Positions 1 to 8,084 are shown, counted from the first letter of the stretch. The stretch: 64,000 nucleotides of DNA from Bacillus sp. HSf4 (GCF_029537375.1 NZ_CP120679.1:1166001-1230000), one strand, 5' to 3'. Notes: a model not told the origin generated them from the sequence alone. Program-made: numbers and translations.

Positions 1-236
1 ATACATTACAGATTCGCGGTCATGTCACGACGAACAGAGAGGTCGTGTTCGGGTCAATTCCGTCTTCATTCGCGCCAACAAGTGGTGCAGTAGTAAACGT
101 ATCTGTAAGCGGGACGATGGGTAATAGCAAACTGATAATTTATCCAGAAGGGGACCTAAAACTCACCGGAATACAATCAAATAATGATGGTGCAGTGACT
201 GGCTATTATTTGGATGTTGTTGTTCCGATCAATTAG
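1..236 (+). CDS. Phage tail/baseplate protein, C-terminal fragment
   Basis: The frame is open from the window edge and ends at the TAA at 234-236, so only about 78 C-terminal residues are visible and the true start lies outside. The fragment is rich in Ser, Thr, Val and Gly, looks all-beta, and ends GYYLDVVVPIN. Its place directly before XkdW-, XkdX- and XhlA-like genes matches the baseplate or tail-fibre gene that precedes the lysis module in PBSX-type phages. A BppU-like baseplate or receptor-binding protein is the best guess. Position supports this more than sequence does. Confidence 0.5.
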   Translation, partial: TLQIRGHVTTNREVVFGSIPSSFAPTSGAVVNVSVSGTMGNSKLIIYPEGDLKLTGIQSNNDGAVTGYYLDVVVPIN

Positions 237-248
237 GAGGTGTTTTTA

Positions 249-572
249 TTGATCCAAGTTTTTCAGTACGACGTTAATTTTCTCCTCACAGATATTCTCA
301 TAGTAGAGGAAATCGACAAAGAAGGTAACTACGTTTTACCAGAAAACACGACTACAATTGCGCCACCGGAAGGTTTGTATAAACCGAAATTTTATCCGGA
401 CGAAAAGGTGTGGAAGGAGACGGCTACAAAAGAGTACATTGAAAGCTTGCAGCCTCCGGAGCCTGAGCCAGACATAACTGATCTATTGAAAAAACAAAAT
501 GCCTTGCTCTCACTGCAAATTGCACGCCTTCAGGCCGATGTTGAAGCGTTAAAAGGGGGCGGAGCATCATGA
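249..572 (+). CDS. xkdW: XkdW-like phage tail-module protein
   Basis: This is a small phage protein of 107 residues. The TTG at 249 is preferred because a perfect AGGAGG (235-240) lies 8 bases upstream; the in-frame GTG at 240 overlaps that site. The middle is rich in Pro and Glu (YKPKFYPDEKVW, QPPEPEPD), and the last third is a predicted helix or coiled coil (LLKKQNALLSLQIARLQADVEALK). PBSX xkdW has this size and lies in this slot before xkdX. Its molecular role is unknown; it may be a tail-fibre accessory or chaperone. It overlaps the next gene by 4 bases, which suggests coupled translation. Confidence 0.65.
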   Translation: MIQVFQYDVNFLLTDILIVEEIDKEGNYVLPENTTTIAPPEGLYKPKFYPDEKVWKETATKEYIESLQPPEPEPDITDLLKKQNALLSLQIARLQADVEALKGGGAS

Positions 573-751
573 AGTATCCCACGCTTGCGGATATAAAACA
601 ATTCTATGATTGGGGGTGTTACACGGATGATGAGATGCGAGAGTATGTAAGGATCGACTGGATCACCCCGGCAGAATATGAAGAAATAACAGGCCGAAGC
701 TACGATAAGCCATCTCTCAGTGTGGATTTAGGAATGACAAGCGCCCAATAA
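569..751 (+). CDS. xkdX: XkdX family phage protein
   Basis: A 60-residue protein of the XkdX family found between tail-fibre and lysis genes in Bacillus phages. The sequence MKYPTLADIKQFYDWGCYTDDEMREYVRID and a following I-T-x-x-E-Y-E-E-I-T-G segment are typical of the family. Its start overlaps the stop of the XkdW-like gene (ATGA). A GGGGGCGGAGC stretch just upstream serves as ribosome binding site. The biochemical function is not known; the gene is useful mainly as a marker of a PBSX-like late operon. Confidence 0.8.
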   Translation: MKYPTLADIKQFYDWGCYTDDEMREYVRIDWITPAEYEEITGRSYDKPSLSVDLGMTSAQ

Positions 752-813
752 GGGTGTTTTTATTTTGCCTCAGGGGAGGTGAATACGATGTGAGAACAGG
801 AGGATTAGGGGAC

Positions 814-1083
814 ATGACGCAAGCGAATGATTATGATGTTTTACAAAAAGAAATCGCAGAAATTAAAGCAGATCAAAAAACACAAGATCAGCGGATTACT
901 ACTCTCGAAAGGACGTCTGACCGACATGATCAGCAGATCATTTCAATCAATGAAAAGCTGAACAAGATCGAGGAAAACACAACTTGGATCAAGCGCAGCA
1001 TCACTGGCGCGATCATTACAGCGGTCAGCACCGGAATCATCGGCGGCGCAATCGCTGTTTTTTATAATCTACTGCAGAAATAA
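814..1083 (+). CDS. xhlA: XhlA-like membrane protein of the phage lysis module
   Basis: An 89-residue protein, the same length as PBSX XhlA. Residues 1-60 form a charged coiled coil ([20 protein letters not shown]...[14 protein letters not shown]). A single C-terminal membrane segment follows ([20 protein letters not shown]). XhlA acts with the holin XhlB to damage the membrane and let the endolysin reach the wall. The ATG at 814 has AGGAGG (798-803) ten bases upstream. A GTG at 790, also with a GGGGAGG upstream, would add eight residues, so the start is not fully settled. Confidence 0.8.
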   Translation: MTQANDYDVLQKEIAEIKADQKTQDQRITTLERTSDRHDQQIISINEKLNKIEENTTWIKRSITGAIITAVSTGIIGGAIAVFYNLLQK

Positions 1084-1097
1084 GGAGGAAAAACAAT

Positions 1098-1361
1098 ATG
1101 AAAAACTTAGACAAAGGCACGGTCGTCCGGACGGTGCTTCTTTTTATTGCATTGGTAAACCAGACATTGATCATGTTTGGAAAGGCAGCTTTGCCGATCA
1201 GCGAGGACCAGGTCAACACGCTGGCAGATGCTTTGTATTTGGCCGGCTCTGCGGCATTCACCATCGTTACGTCTATTGCCGCCTGGTATAAAAACAACTA
1301 TGTTACCGAGAAAGGAAAACTGCAAAAAGAGGCATTGAAAGAAAAAGGATTGACGAAATAA
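1098..1361 (+). CDS. xhlB: Holin, phi LC3/XhlB family
   Basis: An 87-residue holin. A short N-terminal charged segment is followed by two membrane segments ([20 protein letters not shown] and [23 protein letters not shown]) and a lysine/glutamate-rich cytoplasmic tail, the usual phi-LC3-type layout. It forms the membrane lesions that time lysis. It lies 14 bases after XhlA with AAGGAGG at 1083-1089, and is followed by the endolysin as in PBSX xhlA-xhlB-xlyA. A small hairpin with a T run (GGTTGCCGGCTGGCAGCC, 1362-1386) lies between it and the endolysin. Confidence 0.85.
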   Translation: MKNLDKGTVVRTVLLFIALVNQTLIMFGKAALPISEDQVNTLADALYLAGSAAFTIVTSIAAWYKNNYVTEKGKLQKEALKEKGLTK

Positions 1362-1411
1362 GGTTGCCGGCTGGCAGCCTTTTTTATTTAAAAGATTAGG
1401 AGTGATTTCAA

Positions 1412-2320
1412 ATGGCAGTTTCTTTACAAAAATTGATTGATCGTTCTGTCCGTAACATGGGGTCAGGAATACACCCTGTTGTGAAAGAGACCGCAATCGA
1501 AGTGATCAAGCGTGCCTATAAAGAAAAAATCTACGTTCAAATTACATCGGGTTACCGTTCTTTTGAAGAACAAAATAGATTGTACGCGCAGGGAAGGACA
1601 GCTCCTGGGAATATTGTTACGAATGCTAAAGCGGGTCAGTCAAACCATAATTATGGTTTAGCGGTTGACTATGTTCTGCTTTCTTCTGATGGAAAAAAAG
1701 CGCTCTGGACTGTAAATAGCAAATGGCGCAGAGTCGCTCAGATTGCAAAAGCCCTGGGCTTTGCATGGGGCGGAGATTGGAAAAGCTTTAAAGACTACCC
1801 GCATTTAGAAATGATGGGCGGTTTGACTTTAGCACAATTGCAAGCTGGGAAGCGTCCGAAATTAAAATCAAAGGTAAGCAATCCGACACCAGCAAAGAAG
1901 CCGGAAAAGAAATCATCTTCCAGCGGTGGCCGGGCAATCGTCAAAACCATCCAGTCCACTTTAAATAAGCGGTACGGCTTAAAAATTAAGGTGGACGGCT
2001 ACCCAGGGCCGGAAACGCGAAAAGCCTTGCTGAAGGGGTTCCAAACTGAATTAAACAAACAATTTAATGCCTGTCTTGTCGTGGATGGGCTGTGGGGGCC
2101 GAAAACTCGCGCGGCTGCCGTGAACGTCCGTAAAGGTGCAAGAGGGAACCTGACCTGGATTCTGCAAGCTTTGCTGATCTGTCAAGGTTATGATGTGAAC
2201 GGCCTTGATTCAATCTTTGGTAATGGTCTTGAGAAAGCCGTTAAAGCCTTCCAAAAAGCGAAGGGTCTTTCTGTGGATGGCATTGCCGGAAAAGCTACCT
2301 GGACAAAATTGTTTTCATAA
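1412..2320 (+). CDS. Phage endolysin, M15 (VanY/CwlK-like) peptidase with peptidoglycan-binding domains
   Basis: A 302-residue wall hydrolase. Residues about 15-135 form an M15 metallopeptidase domain of the L-alanyl-D-glutamate (CwlK/Ply500) type. They contain SGYRSFEEQNRLYAQGR, the zinc motif SNHNYGLAVD (H79, D86) and HLEM (H131). After a Lys/Pro linker come two predicted peptidoglycan-binding-1 repeats (about 170-235 and 240-302; VDGLWGPKTRAA and VDGIAGKATWTKL). It has no signal peptide, as expected for a holin-dependent lysin. B. subtilis PBSX instead carries the amidase XlyA in this slot, so the catalytic domain differs while position and wall-binding repeats agree. Confidence 0.88.
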   Translation: MAVSLQKLIDRSVRNMGSGIHPVVKETAIEVIKRAYKEKIYVQITSGYRSFEEQNRLYAQGRTAPGNIVTNAKAGQSNHNYGLAVDYVLLSSDGKKALWTVNSKWRRVAQIAKALGFAWGGDWKSFKDYPHLEMMGGLTLAQLQAGKRPKLKSKVSNPTPAKKPEKKSSSSGGRAIVKTIQSTLNKRYGLKIKVDGYPGPETRKALLKGFQTELNKQFNACLVVDGLWGPKTRAAAVNVRKGARGNLTWILQALLICQGYDVNGLDSIFGNGLEKAVKAFQKAKGLSVDGIAGKATWTKLFS

Positions 2321-2347
2321 AAAAGGCCCCCGCTTGGGGGCTTTATT
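2319..2347. terminator. Terminator after the phage lysis operon
   Basis: A GC-rich hairpin (GCCCCC-GCTT-GGGGGC, 2325-2341) is flanked by A-rich and T-rich sequence. It lies between the convergent endolysin and immunity genes and could stop transcription from both sides. Confidence 0.8.
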
Positions 2348-2776
2348 TCAGCAGTTGAAGTATTCTTTTAGAAAATCATAAAAAGTTGGCCAAGTTTCCT
2401 GTAGCTCTCCTTTTAAAAGCAGTTCATCTCCGCCTTCAAAATTCACGTTATAAACTTTGTCCGTTACTGTATCAAGCACTAAAATAGCATTTGCAGACAT
2501 TTCACTTAGTACAAGGAAGTTATCAGGAAAGCCGTGCTCAAAACGCGTGGTCTTTGTATAGGATTCAATATTATTCTCTTCATCTATAATATCTAACAAT
2601 TCAAAAGGAATGTTTTCTTCCCAAAATGGGCCGGCATACTGGCTATAAAATTCAAGGAAAGTATCTGATACCTTTACGTCTAACCTTTTTAAAACCTCTT
2701 TTACTTCATCTTTATCTTCCCGTTTATAAATATCTTCTCCGAGAACTTGATCTAATTTTTCAGGTAAAATGCTCAT
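2348..2776 (-). CDS. SMI1/KNR4 (SUKH) family immunity protein
   Basis: A 142-residue acidic protein with SUKH features: an N-terminal helix, LKRLDVKVSDTFLEFYSQYAGPFWEENIPFELLDI, then FLVLSEMSANAILVLDTVTDKVYNVNFEG and a final YDFLKEYF helix. SUKH proteins are the commonest immunity partners of polymorphic nuclease toxins. This gene starts one base after the stop of the upstream LXG toxin gene, which strongly suggests it neutralises that toxin. Both are on the minus strand, opposite to the phage late operon, so they are probably expressed in the lysogen. The partner assignment is inferred from adjacency. Confidence 0.88.
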   Translation of the reverse strand: MSILPEKLDQVLGEDIYKREDKDEVKEVLKRLDVKVSDTFLEFYSQYAGPFWEENIPFELLDIIDEENNIESYTKTTRFEHGFPDNFLVLSEMSANAILVLDTVTDKVYNVNFEGGDELLLKGELQETWPTFYDFLKEYFNC

Positions 2777-2777
2777 T

Positions 2778-4520
2778 TTATTTCCCTCCTAAAGCTTCAT
2801 TTCCTCTTACTTTCCAATAGTTTATAGAATCGACTTTTTGAAAAGCTGCCCTGGTTCCTTCATCCATCGGGTGATAGGGGTTTAACTTACCTTTGTATGG
2901 ATGCAGAGGAGCCTTTTTGGCGTTACTGATGTTATGGTATCTGGTTGAGGCTTCAAACAATGGCCCAACACCTTTTTGTTGTGAGTGGTGTAACGTCGCA
3001 ACGCTACCCTTTTCATCAAGGATAGGGGCTAGACCGTATTTTGCTGAAGCCTCTGCATTTGTCAACCCACGGCCTTTTTTCGCGCCTTTGGTTCGTACCA
3101 TATTCCAGTCTACATCGCTTCTTTGATAGACTTTATAAGTATATCCCGTTCCGTCTTTACCCGCATTATATTCCACACTTCGTTTAAAATATTTGTTTTT
3201 CTCGTAGACTTTTAAATGCCTGTAAGAACTTGCATCTGTCTTTTTAGTAACGTTGCCTGGTGCTCTTGCATTCAACCTACCGCTAACACCACGTAAACCA
3301 AAAGCCCCAAGCATAGATAAAGCATTGTTAAGGTTTTGTTCGCGCCTTTCCTCAGATATCTGATTCCCGAACATATCCCGGCCGGTAATCGTTTCGCTGA
3401 AACCGTTTGCGGCGGCGAGGCCGTATAAACCTTTCTCAGAGTTTTTCAAAGCCTGGAACGTCTTCGGCGTTTTGTAGGCCGCAAGCGCTTTGTCAGCTGT
3501 CGATATTGCTTTTTCTGCTTTGTACATGCTGTAGGCGCCTTTAATTCCTTTGGCTCCTTTACCGAACCAGCCGACAACAGGAATGTACCCAGCCGCGCCC
3601 ATCGCTCCTGCTGCGACACGCTCACCATCCGTCAGTTTTTCACCTGTCACCGGGTCAACGCCTTCAGCAGCCCTTTTATAATCATAGTACCCACTGATTT
3701 CTCCTAGAAATGTTCCGCCGGCATCCAACGCTTTTTCATACCAAGGACGGTTTGCAAGCTCTTGCTGCTTTTTCGCTAGTTCTTCCTGTTCCTTTGCGAT
3801 CCGGCGGCCTTCGGCCTGATCTTTTTTGAACTGGATATAGTTTGTTGCATTCTTATGTACGTCATCTTTTAGTTGGTAGGCTTCGCTACTTCGGTAAGCT
3901 TTGGCATCATAATGAATTGGCGAAGCGTCTTTTCCCTTGCCGGTCGCATCAATGAGTGCGGTATAGTCGGCGACGACCATTTGTTGATTGATTTCAGATG
4001 CTGAGTACTCTTCTTTGAGAGCTGCGTCAAGATCATCAACAGCTTTGATTGTTTCTTTGCGTTCATCGTTTGCATCATTAATATGCTGCTTAAATTTTTC
4101 AGAAGAAAAGACTTCTAAAGGCAGTATATCATGGATGTCTTGCAAGATCCTTTTCAGGTCTTTTTTCTGGTGGGACACCATTGCCTTAGCATTTTTAAGG
4201 GCATTGTTAAGCTGATTCTCTAAGAACTCCATATCGACAAATGTGTCTCCGGCCAGTTTGGCATCGGCTACAGCATCGGAAATGCTGTCCAGGAACTTAG
4301 TTTGCATATCAATTAGGTCGATCCAGTCATTAACTATCCCGGCCTGATCTCTATAAAATGCTTTGATCTTGTCAGCTCCCTCACCCTGAAAGTCATCCCC
4401 TAAGTCGGCCATGCCTTGAAAGGCTTTTTTCAGATTGACAAACTGCTCCCTTGTGCTTTTGTACTCTTTGGATCGTGCCTCCATTGCAGCTAATAAAGTT
4501 TTAGATTCAAAGATTTTCAT
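2778..4520 (-). CDS. LXG-domain polymorphic toxin with C-terminal LHH-type nuclease domain
   Basis: A 580-residue toxin. Residues 1 to about 210 form an LXG domain, largely helical, starting MKIFESKTLLAAMEARSKEYKSTREQF. The LXG domain directs secretion through the type VII (Yuk/ESX-like) pathway. Residues 235-420 hold a charged helix and a Gly/Ala-rich pretoxin-like region (GERVAAGAMGAAGYIPVVGWFGK in shortened sense). The last ~130 residues contain DVDWN, a GLAP segment and LHHSQQKGVGPLFE, the LHH signature of HNH/Endonuclease VII-like nucleases, then a final HPYKGKLNPYHP. It resembles YeeF/YobL-type LXG nucleases of B. subtilis. The SUKH gene one base downstream is the likely immunity gene. 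It probably kills rivals lacking that immunity. Confidence 0.88.
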   Translation of the reverse strand: MKIFESKTLLAAMEARSKEYKSTREQFVNLKKAFQGMADLGDDFQGEGADKIKAFYRDQAGIVNDWIDLIDMQTKFLDSISDAVADAKLAGDTFVDMEFLENQLNNALKNAKAMVSHQKKDLKRILQDIHDILPLEVFSSEKFKQHINDANDERKETIKAVDDLDAALKEEYSASEINQQMVVADYTALIDATGKGKDASPIHYDAKAYRSSEAYQLKDDVHKNATNYIQFKKDQAEGRRIAKEQEELAKKQQELANRPWYEKALDAGGTFLGEISGYYDYKRAAEGVDPVTGEKLTDGERVAAGAMGAAGYIPVVGWFGKGAKGIKGAYSMYKAEKAISTADKALAAYKTPKTFQALKNSEKGLYGLAAANGFSETITGRDMFGNQISEERREQNLNNALSMLGAFGLRGVSGRLNARAPGNVTKKTDASSYRHLKVYEKNKYFKRSVEYNAGKDGTGYTYKVYQRSDVDWNMVRTKGAKKGRGLTNAEASAKYGLAPILDEKGSVATLHHSQQKGVGPLFEASTRYHNISNAKKAPLHPYKGKLNPYHPMDEGTRAAFQKVDSINYWKVRGNEALGGK

Positions 4521-4791
4521 TCATCAAACCCTTTCAAAAGACTTATTCAAAAACGAGTTTACCACTTTATAGAAAAGAATTGGTGAATAAATCCTGCCGA
4601 TTACTGAAAATGAATCATAATGATTAGGTCAAACAACCCGAATGAACGGGTAGTCTGCTCTATGAGGTTAGCAAAATATGGTTGTCAAAAAATGATCTTT
4701 TCTGTAAAATAATTACCATGAAATTAAGAGAAAGTAAAATATTTTAATTTGTCTGAAGAATTTTAATCTTGAGAGAAAGGAAGGGGCAAAT

Positions 4792-5889
4792 GTGGAAAAG
4801 ATAGCGTATGAAAAAATAGGGCAGAGGATTAATGATTGGTATAAGGTGATCAAACAAAACGATATTCCTAAAGCGACTGAAATGCGGGAGGAAATTCAAG
4901 ATAAGCTGCCGCACATGGAAGAAAACCAGGAGGTTTTAATCTATTTTAATTTGATTGATTCTCGCTATAAGCTTTTAATAGAAAAATATAATGAGTCTGG
5001 CGACTTGTTAGCAGAAATTAGTCCGGAATCCGTGGAAGCTCAGACCGACCACATGATTCAATATTATTTTTATTTCTTTTCAGGCATGTACGAGTATTAT
5101 AAAAAGAACTTCACCAAGGCAATCAATTTTTACAGAATCGCTGAAAACCGACTGATCAAAATTGATGATGAGATTGAAAAAGCGGAGTTTCACTATCAAA
5201 TGGCAATTGCATATTATGAAATAAGACAGCATTTCTTTTCATTAAATCATGCAGAAAAGGCGTTAGATTCGTACAAAGCTCATGAATCCTACACAAATAG
5301 GGTACTTAAATGTAAAATGATCATTGCAGCCAATCAAGTTGAACTGGAACGTTATGAAGATGCTGAAAAGATCTACAAGCTTGTTTTAAATACGGCTTCA
5401 TCAAAGGGAGACCGATTAACAGAAAGCTTTGCATGCTTTAATTTGGGTGTATGTTATGAGCGAAGAGATTTGTTATCTGAGGCTAAAAGATATTTTGAAC
5501 AGGCTGCAAGTATCCATGAAAGCGAAAATTCAGTGTTCGGCATACGAAGCATGTACATGTTGAGCCGGGTTAATTACAAGTTGAATTTATCTAAGGAAGC
5601 CCGCAAGTGGTACAGTAAAAGCCTTGAACGTGCTATAGAAGAAGACGACAGAGTATATAAGGCCAAGCTTAAACTCATATACTCTTTATATGATCAGCGT
5701 GATTTGCTCACCATTGAAAACGCGTTAGAGTATTTGAAAAATAAAAAGTTGTGGGCAGACGTAGCAGATCTCACTTTTAATATCGCAATATTTTATAAAA
5801 AGCAGGGAGATAGTGACATTGCGGCGAAATATTTCGAGGAAGCATGTCGCGCTAAAGATCAAATTCTTAAACTAACGGGGGAATTATGA
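4792..5889 (+). CDS. Prophage-borne Rap family regulator (TPR protein)
   Basis: A 365-residue Rap protein. The N-terminal ~65 residues make the three-helix bundle (IGQRINDWYKVIKQNDIPKA), followed by tetratricopeptide repeats (e.g. FYRIAENRLIKIDDEIEKAEFHYQMAIAYYEI). Rap proteins either dephosphorylate Spo0F or block response regulators such as ComA or DegU, and are inhibited by a Phr peptide. The start is GTG at 4792 with GAAAGGAAGGGG upstream; the overlapping ATG at 4790 runs into a stop after three codons. A phr gene overlaps its 3' end. It lies in prophage DNA beyond the lysis genes, so it is phage cargo. Its target cannot be read from sequence. Confidence 0.92.
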   Translation: MEKIAYEKIGQRINDWYKVIKQNDIPKATEMREEIQDKLPHMEENQEVLIYFNLIDSRYKLLIEKYNESGDLLAEISPESVEAQTDHMIQYYFYFFSGMYEYYKKNFTKAINFYRIAENRLIKIDDEIEKAEFHYQMAIAYYEIRQHFFSLNHAEKALDSYKAHESYTNRVLKCKMIIAANQVELERYEDAEKIYKLVLNTASSKGDRLTESFACFNLGVCYERRDLLSEAKRYFEQAASIHESENSVFGIRSMYMLSRVNYKLNLSKEARKWYSKSLERAIEEDDRVYKAKLKLIYSLYDQRDLLTIENALEYLKNKKLWADVADLTFNIAIFYKKQGDSDIAAKYFEEACRAKDQILKLTGEL

Positions 5890-6020
5890 TGAAAAAAGTA
5901 AAAGCGATTATTACTATTGCTGTACTTGGAAGTGTCGTGGCATTTGGGTTATCGCACGTTTCATCTAATGCAGATCAGCAATCGCCAATAAAGGTTGCTG
6001 AGAGTGCAATTTTTGGGTGA
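5889..6020 (+). CDS. Phr signal peptide precursor paired with the prophage Rap
   Basis: A short gene encoding 43 residues: a lysine start, a hydrophobic export segment (AIITIAVLGSVVAFGLSHV) and a hydrophilic tail ending VAESAIFG. Known Phr precursors are exported, cleaved to a penta- or hexapeptide, and re-imported by Opp to inhibit the cognate Rap. The C-terminal peptide here would be SAIFG or ESAIFG. It lacks the basic residue common in Phr peptides. The ATGATG at 5886-5891 overlaps the rap stop; the second ATG has better spacing from the GGGGG at 5877-5881. Confidence 0.8.
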   Translation: MKKVKAIITIAVLGSVVAFGLSHVSSNADQQSPIKVAESAIFG

Positions 6021-6035
6021 TATTGAGATTTATTG

Positions 6036-6068
6036 CCCTTCTCAAAATGGGAAGGGTTTTTTCTTTTT
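6036..6068 (+). terminator. Terminator after the prophage rap-phr pair
   Basis: An inverted repeat of CCCTTC and GAAGGG is followed by TTTTTTCTTTTT, 16 bases after the phr stop codon. Confidence 0.85.
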
Positions 6069-6087
6069 CCTTAATTAGATTAATATT

Positions 6088-6113
6088 AGAGAAGGGGGTC
6101 GAATCCCTTCTCT
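6088..6113. repeat. Perfect 9-bp inverted repeat at the prophage edge
   Basis: AGAGAAGGG and CCCTTCTCT flank an 8-base loop GGTCGAAT. It lies between the phr terminator and the truncated yhfA. It may be a second terminator-like stem, or part of the prophage attachment region. No T run follows on either strand. Confidence 0.5.
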
Positions 6114-6124
6114 TATTTAATTTA

Positions 6125-6175
6125 GCGCTTAAACTATATGTCTATTATCGGAACCAACGTTCCGCCGCCTACCCA
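6125..6175. other. Probable prophage attachment junction (att) within yhfA
   Basis: Reading yhfA on the minus strand, the conserved GGGTLVP is encoded up to about 6150. The frame then runs into AT-rich DNA, adding only IIDI before a stop at 6134. B. subtilis YhfA continues about 40 residues further from this point. The break coincides with the end of the phage cargo genes, which suggests integration inside yhfA. The core is probably within the shared sequence near 6145-6165. The partner site lies outside the window, so the core cannot be defined here. Confidence 0.55.
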
Positions 6176-7402
6176 AATTGCGGAAATTTGGCCGAGGGCT
6201 GTCAGAACAGCTGGATCGGCGCTTGTAGCGGCAGCGAACATGCTGGCGGCAGAACCGGCTAGAGAAATTCCGGAAAATCCTGAGCCGTCAAGACCTGTAA
6301 TAGCCCCGGCGAATGTCAGGACAATCGCGGCAATGGCGGGAGACAGGGGAACGGAATGGGCAACAGCCAATCCGAGGTCGTTTACAATTCTGTTCGAGAA
6401 TCCCGGAATGTCGGCCGTCAAAACTTCCTTAAAACCTGTATCGCCCAGGTAGAAAAAAGCGGCAATCGGAATGACGGGGGCAAACACTTTAAAACCGAAT
6501 TGAAACCCGTGAATGAAATAAGCGGTGATTTTCTCAAGGCAGCGGTGCTTGTAGACGATAAAATGGATAAGAATGAGGACGAAAACGGCTGTTCCGCCGA
6601 TTAGCGCTGTCGCTTCTTCTCCTTGGAGGTCTAGGATCAACATAAGGGCAATATCGCCGATGAATATCATCGGCACGACGAATGCGAGCCATTTTCTCGC
6701 AGCCGGACCAAGCAGCGGTTCGGGAGCGTCTTGCTGCACGCCGGCCGGATCAATCCCTGAAACTGTGCGCTCCTTTTTCAGCATGAAAAAGGCTGTAACC
6801 GTCGTTGTCAAACCCATGACGAGGACGAGCGGAACACTTGCGGCCATCACTTCTGCAACCGGGACACCAGCCGCATCACTCGTCAGTTTTGGCGCTGCTT
6901 GAATAATGAAATCTCCTGACAGGGCGAAGCCGTGGCCGAACAAATTCATCGCTGCCGCCGTGGCTATCGGTGAAAGGCCGGCTTTAAGCGCAGCGGGCAA
7001 AAGCACGGCTCCGACGAGAGCAACGGCAGGGGAAGGCCAGAAAAAGGATGAAATGATAAACATCAGAGCTCCGGTAATCCAGTAGGCCAGAGCAGGCCCT
7101 TTTATCCACTTGGCGATGGGGGTGATCATCGTTTCATGAATCCCCGATTTGGTCAGGAGCTCACTCATGGAAACAACGAAGCAAATGATAAAAATGGTCG
7201 GGAGAAGTTCGCGGGCTGCATAGATTAAGCTGTTAAATACGCCGATGACAGAAGCGCTGAAGGAATGGGTCGCCATTAGGGAAATGAAAAACACTCCGGC
7301 AAGCGAGATGCATGTCGTGTCAAGGCGGAGAAGCATAAACACAAGAATGGCGGCAATGAACGCCAAATACAAAAAATGAACGGACGTCAGTTCAAGATCC
7401 AT
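6134..7402 (-). CDS. yhfA: YhfA, predicted membrane transporter, C-terminally truncated by the prophage
   Basis: A polytopic membrane protein, 422 residues from the ATG at 7402 (AGGGGG 7 bases upstream). The GntP/CitM-like appearance, with about eleven hydrophobic segments and the motifs FFWPSPAVALVGAVLLPAAL and GLDGSGFSGI, suggests an organic-anion permease whose substrate is unknown. B. subtilis YhfA, as remembered, has about 463 residues. Here the last ~40, expected to include the final membrane helix, are missing and replaced by IIDI-stop at the prophage junction. The truncated protein may be inactive. Excision of the prophage would restore the gene if the missing codons sit at its other end. 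It lies upstream of hmoB as in B. subtilis. Confidence 0.8.
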   Translation of the reverse strand: MDLELTSVHFLYLAFIAAILVFMLLRLDTTCISLAGVFFISLMATHSFSASVIGVFNSLIYAARELLPTIFIICFVVSMSELLTKSGIHETMITPIAKWIKGPALAYWITGALMFIISSFFWPSPAVALVGAVLLPAALKAGLSPIATAAAMNLFGHGFALSGDFIIQAAPKLTSDAAGVPVAEVMAASVPLVLVMGLTTTVTAFFMLKKERTVSGIDPAGVQQDAPEPLLGPAARKWLAFVVPMIFIGDIALMLILDLQGEEATALIGGTAVFVLILIHFIVYKHRCLEKITAYFIHGFQFGFKVFAPVIPIAAFFYLGDTGFKEVLTADIPGFSNRIVNDLGLAVAHSVPLSPAIAAIVLTFAGAITGLDGSGFSGISLAGSAASMFAAATSADPAVLTALGQISAIWVGGGTLVPIIDI

Positions 7403-7483
7403 TTCCAATCCCCCTGTATCATGACCTCATACAGCTTATTCCTGGGCTGCAAGAGTGTGAAGGAGGGCCATTTCCCCGGAAAT

Positions 7484-7505
7484 AAAAAAACTGCCGAAAA
7501 GGCAG

Positions 7506-7507
<2 letters not shown>
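7484..7507 (-). terminator. Terminator after hmoB
   Basis: On the minus strand ACTGCC-TTTTC-GGCAGT is followed directly by TTTTTTT, starting right at the hmoB stop codon. Confidence 0.85.
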
Positions 7508-8057
<550 letters not shown>

Positions 8058-8084
8058 CTATCAAGGAAATGAATAAATGCGAAA

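Noticed and set aside
1037..1496. Minus-strand reading frames opposite xhlA, xhlB and the endolysin
   Set aside because: They lie antisense to well-supported phage genes, lack good ribosome binding sites and have low-complexity, non-protein-like sequences.
4792..5889. Reading the prophage TPR protein as an AimR arbitrium receptor
   Set aside because: The N-terminus has the Rap helical bundle, not an AimR helix-turn-helix, and the closest overall pattern is Rap. Only the peptide tail recalls arbitrium.
6088..6113. A tRNA gene suggested by the GGTCGAATCC-like loop
   Set aside because: Only a T-arm-like stem is present. No D-arm, anticodon arm or acceptor pairing was found around it.
1..6130. 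CRISPR array or a phage defence island
   Set aside because: No regularly spaced repeats occur here or elsewhere in the window, and the accessory genes are toxin-immunity and Rap-Phr, not recognised anti-phage systems.
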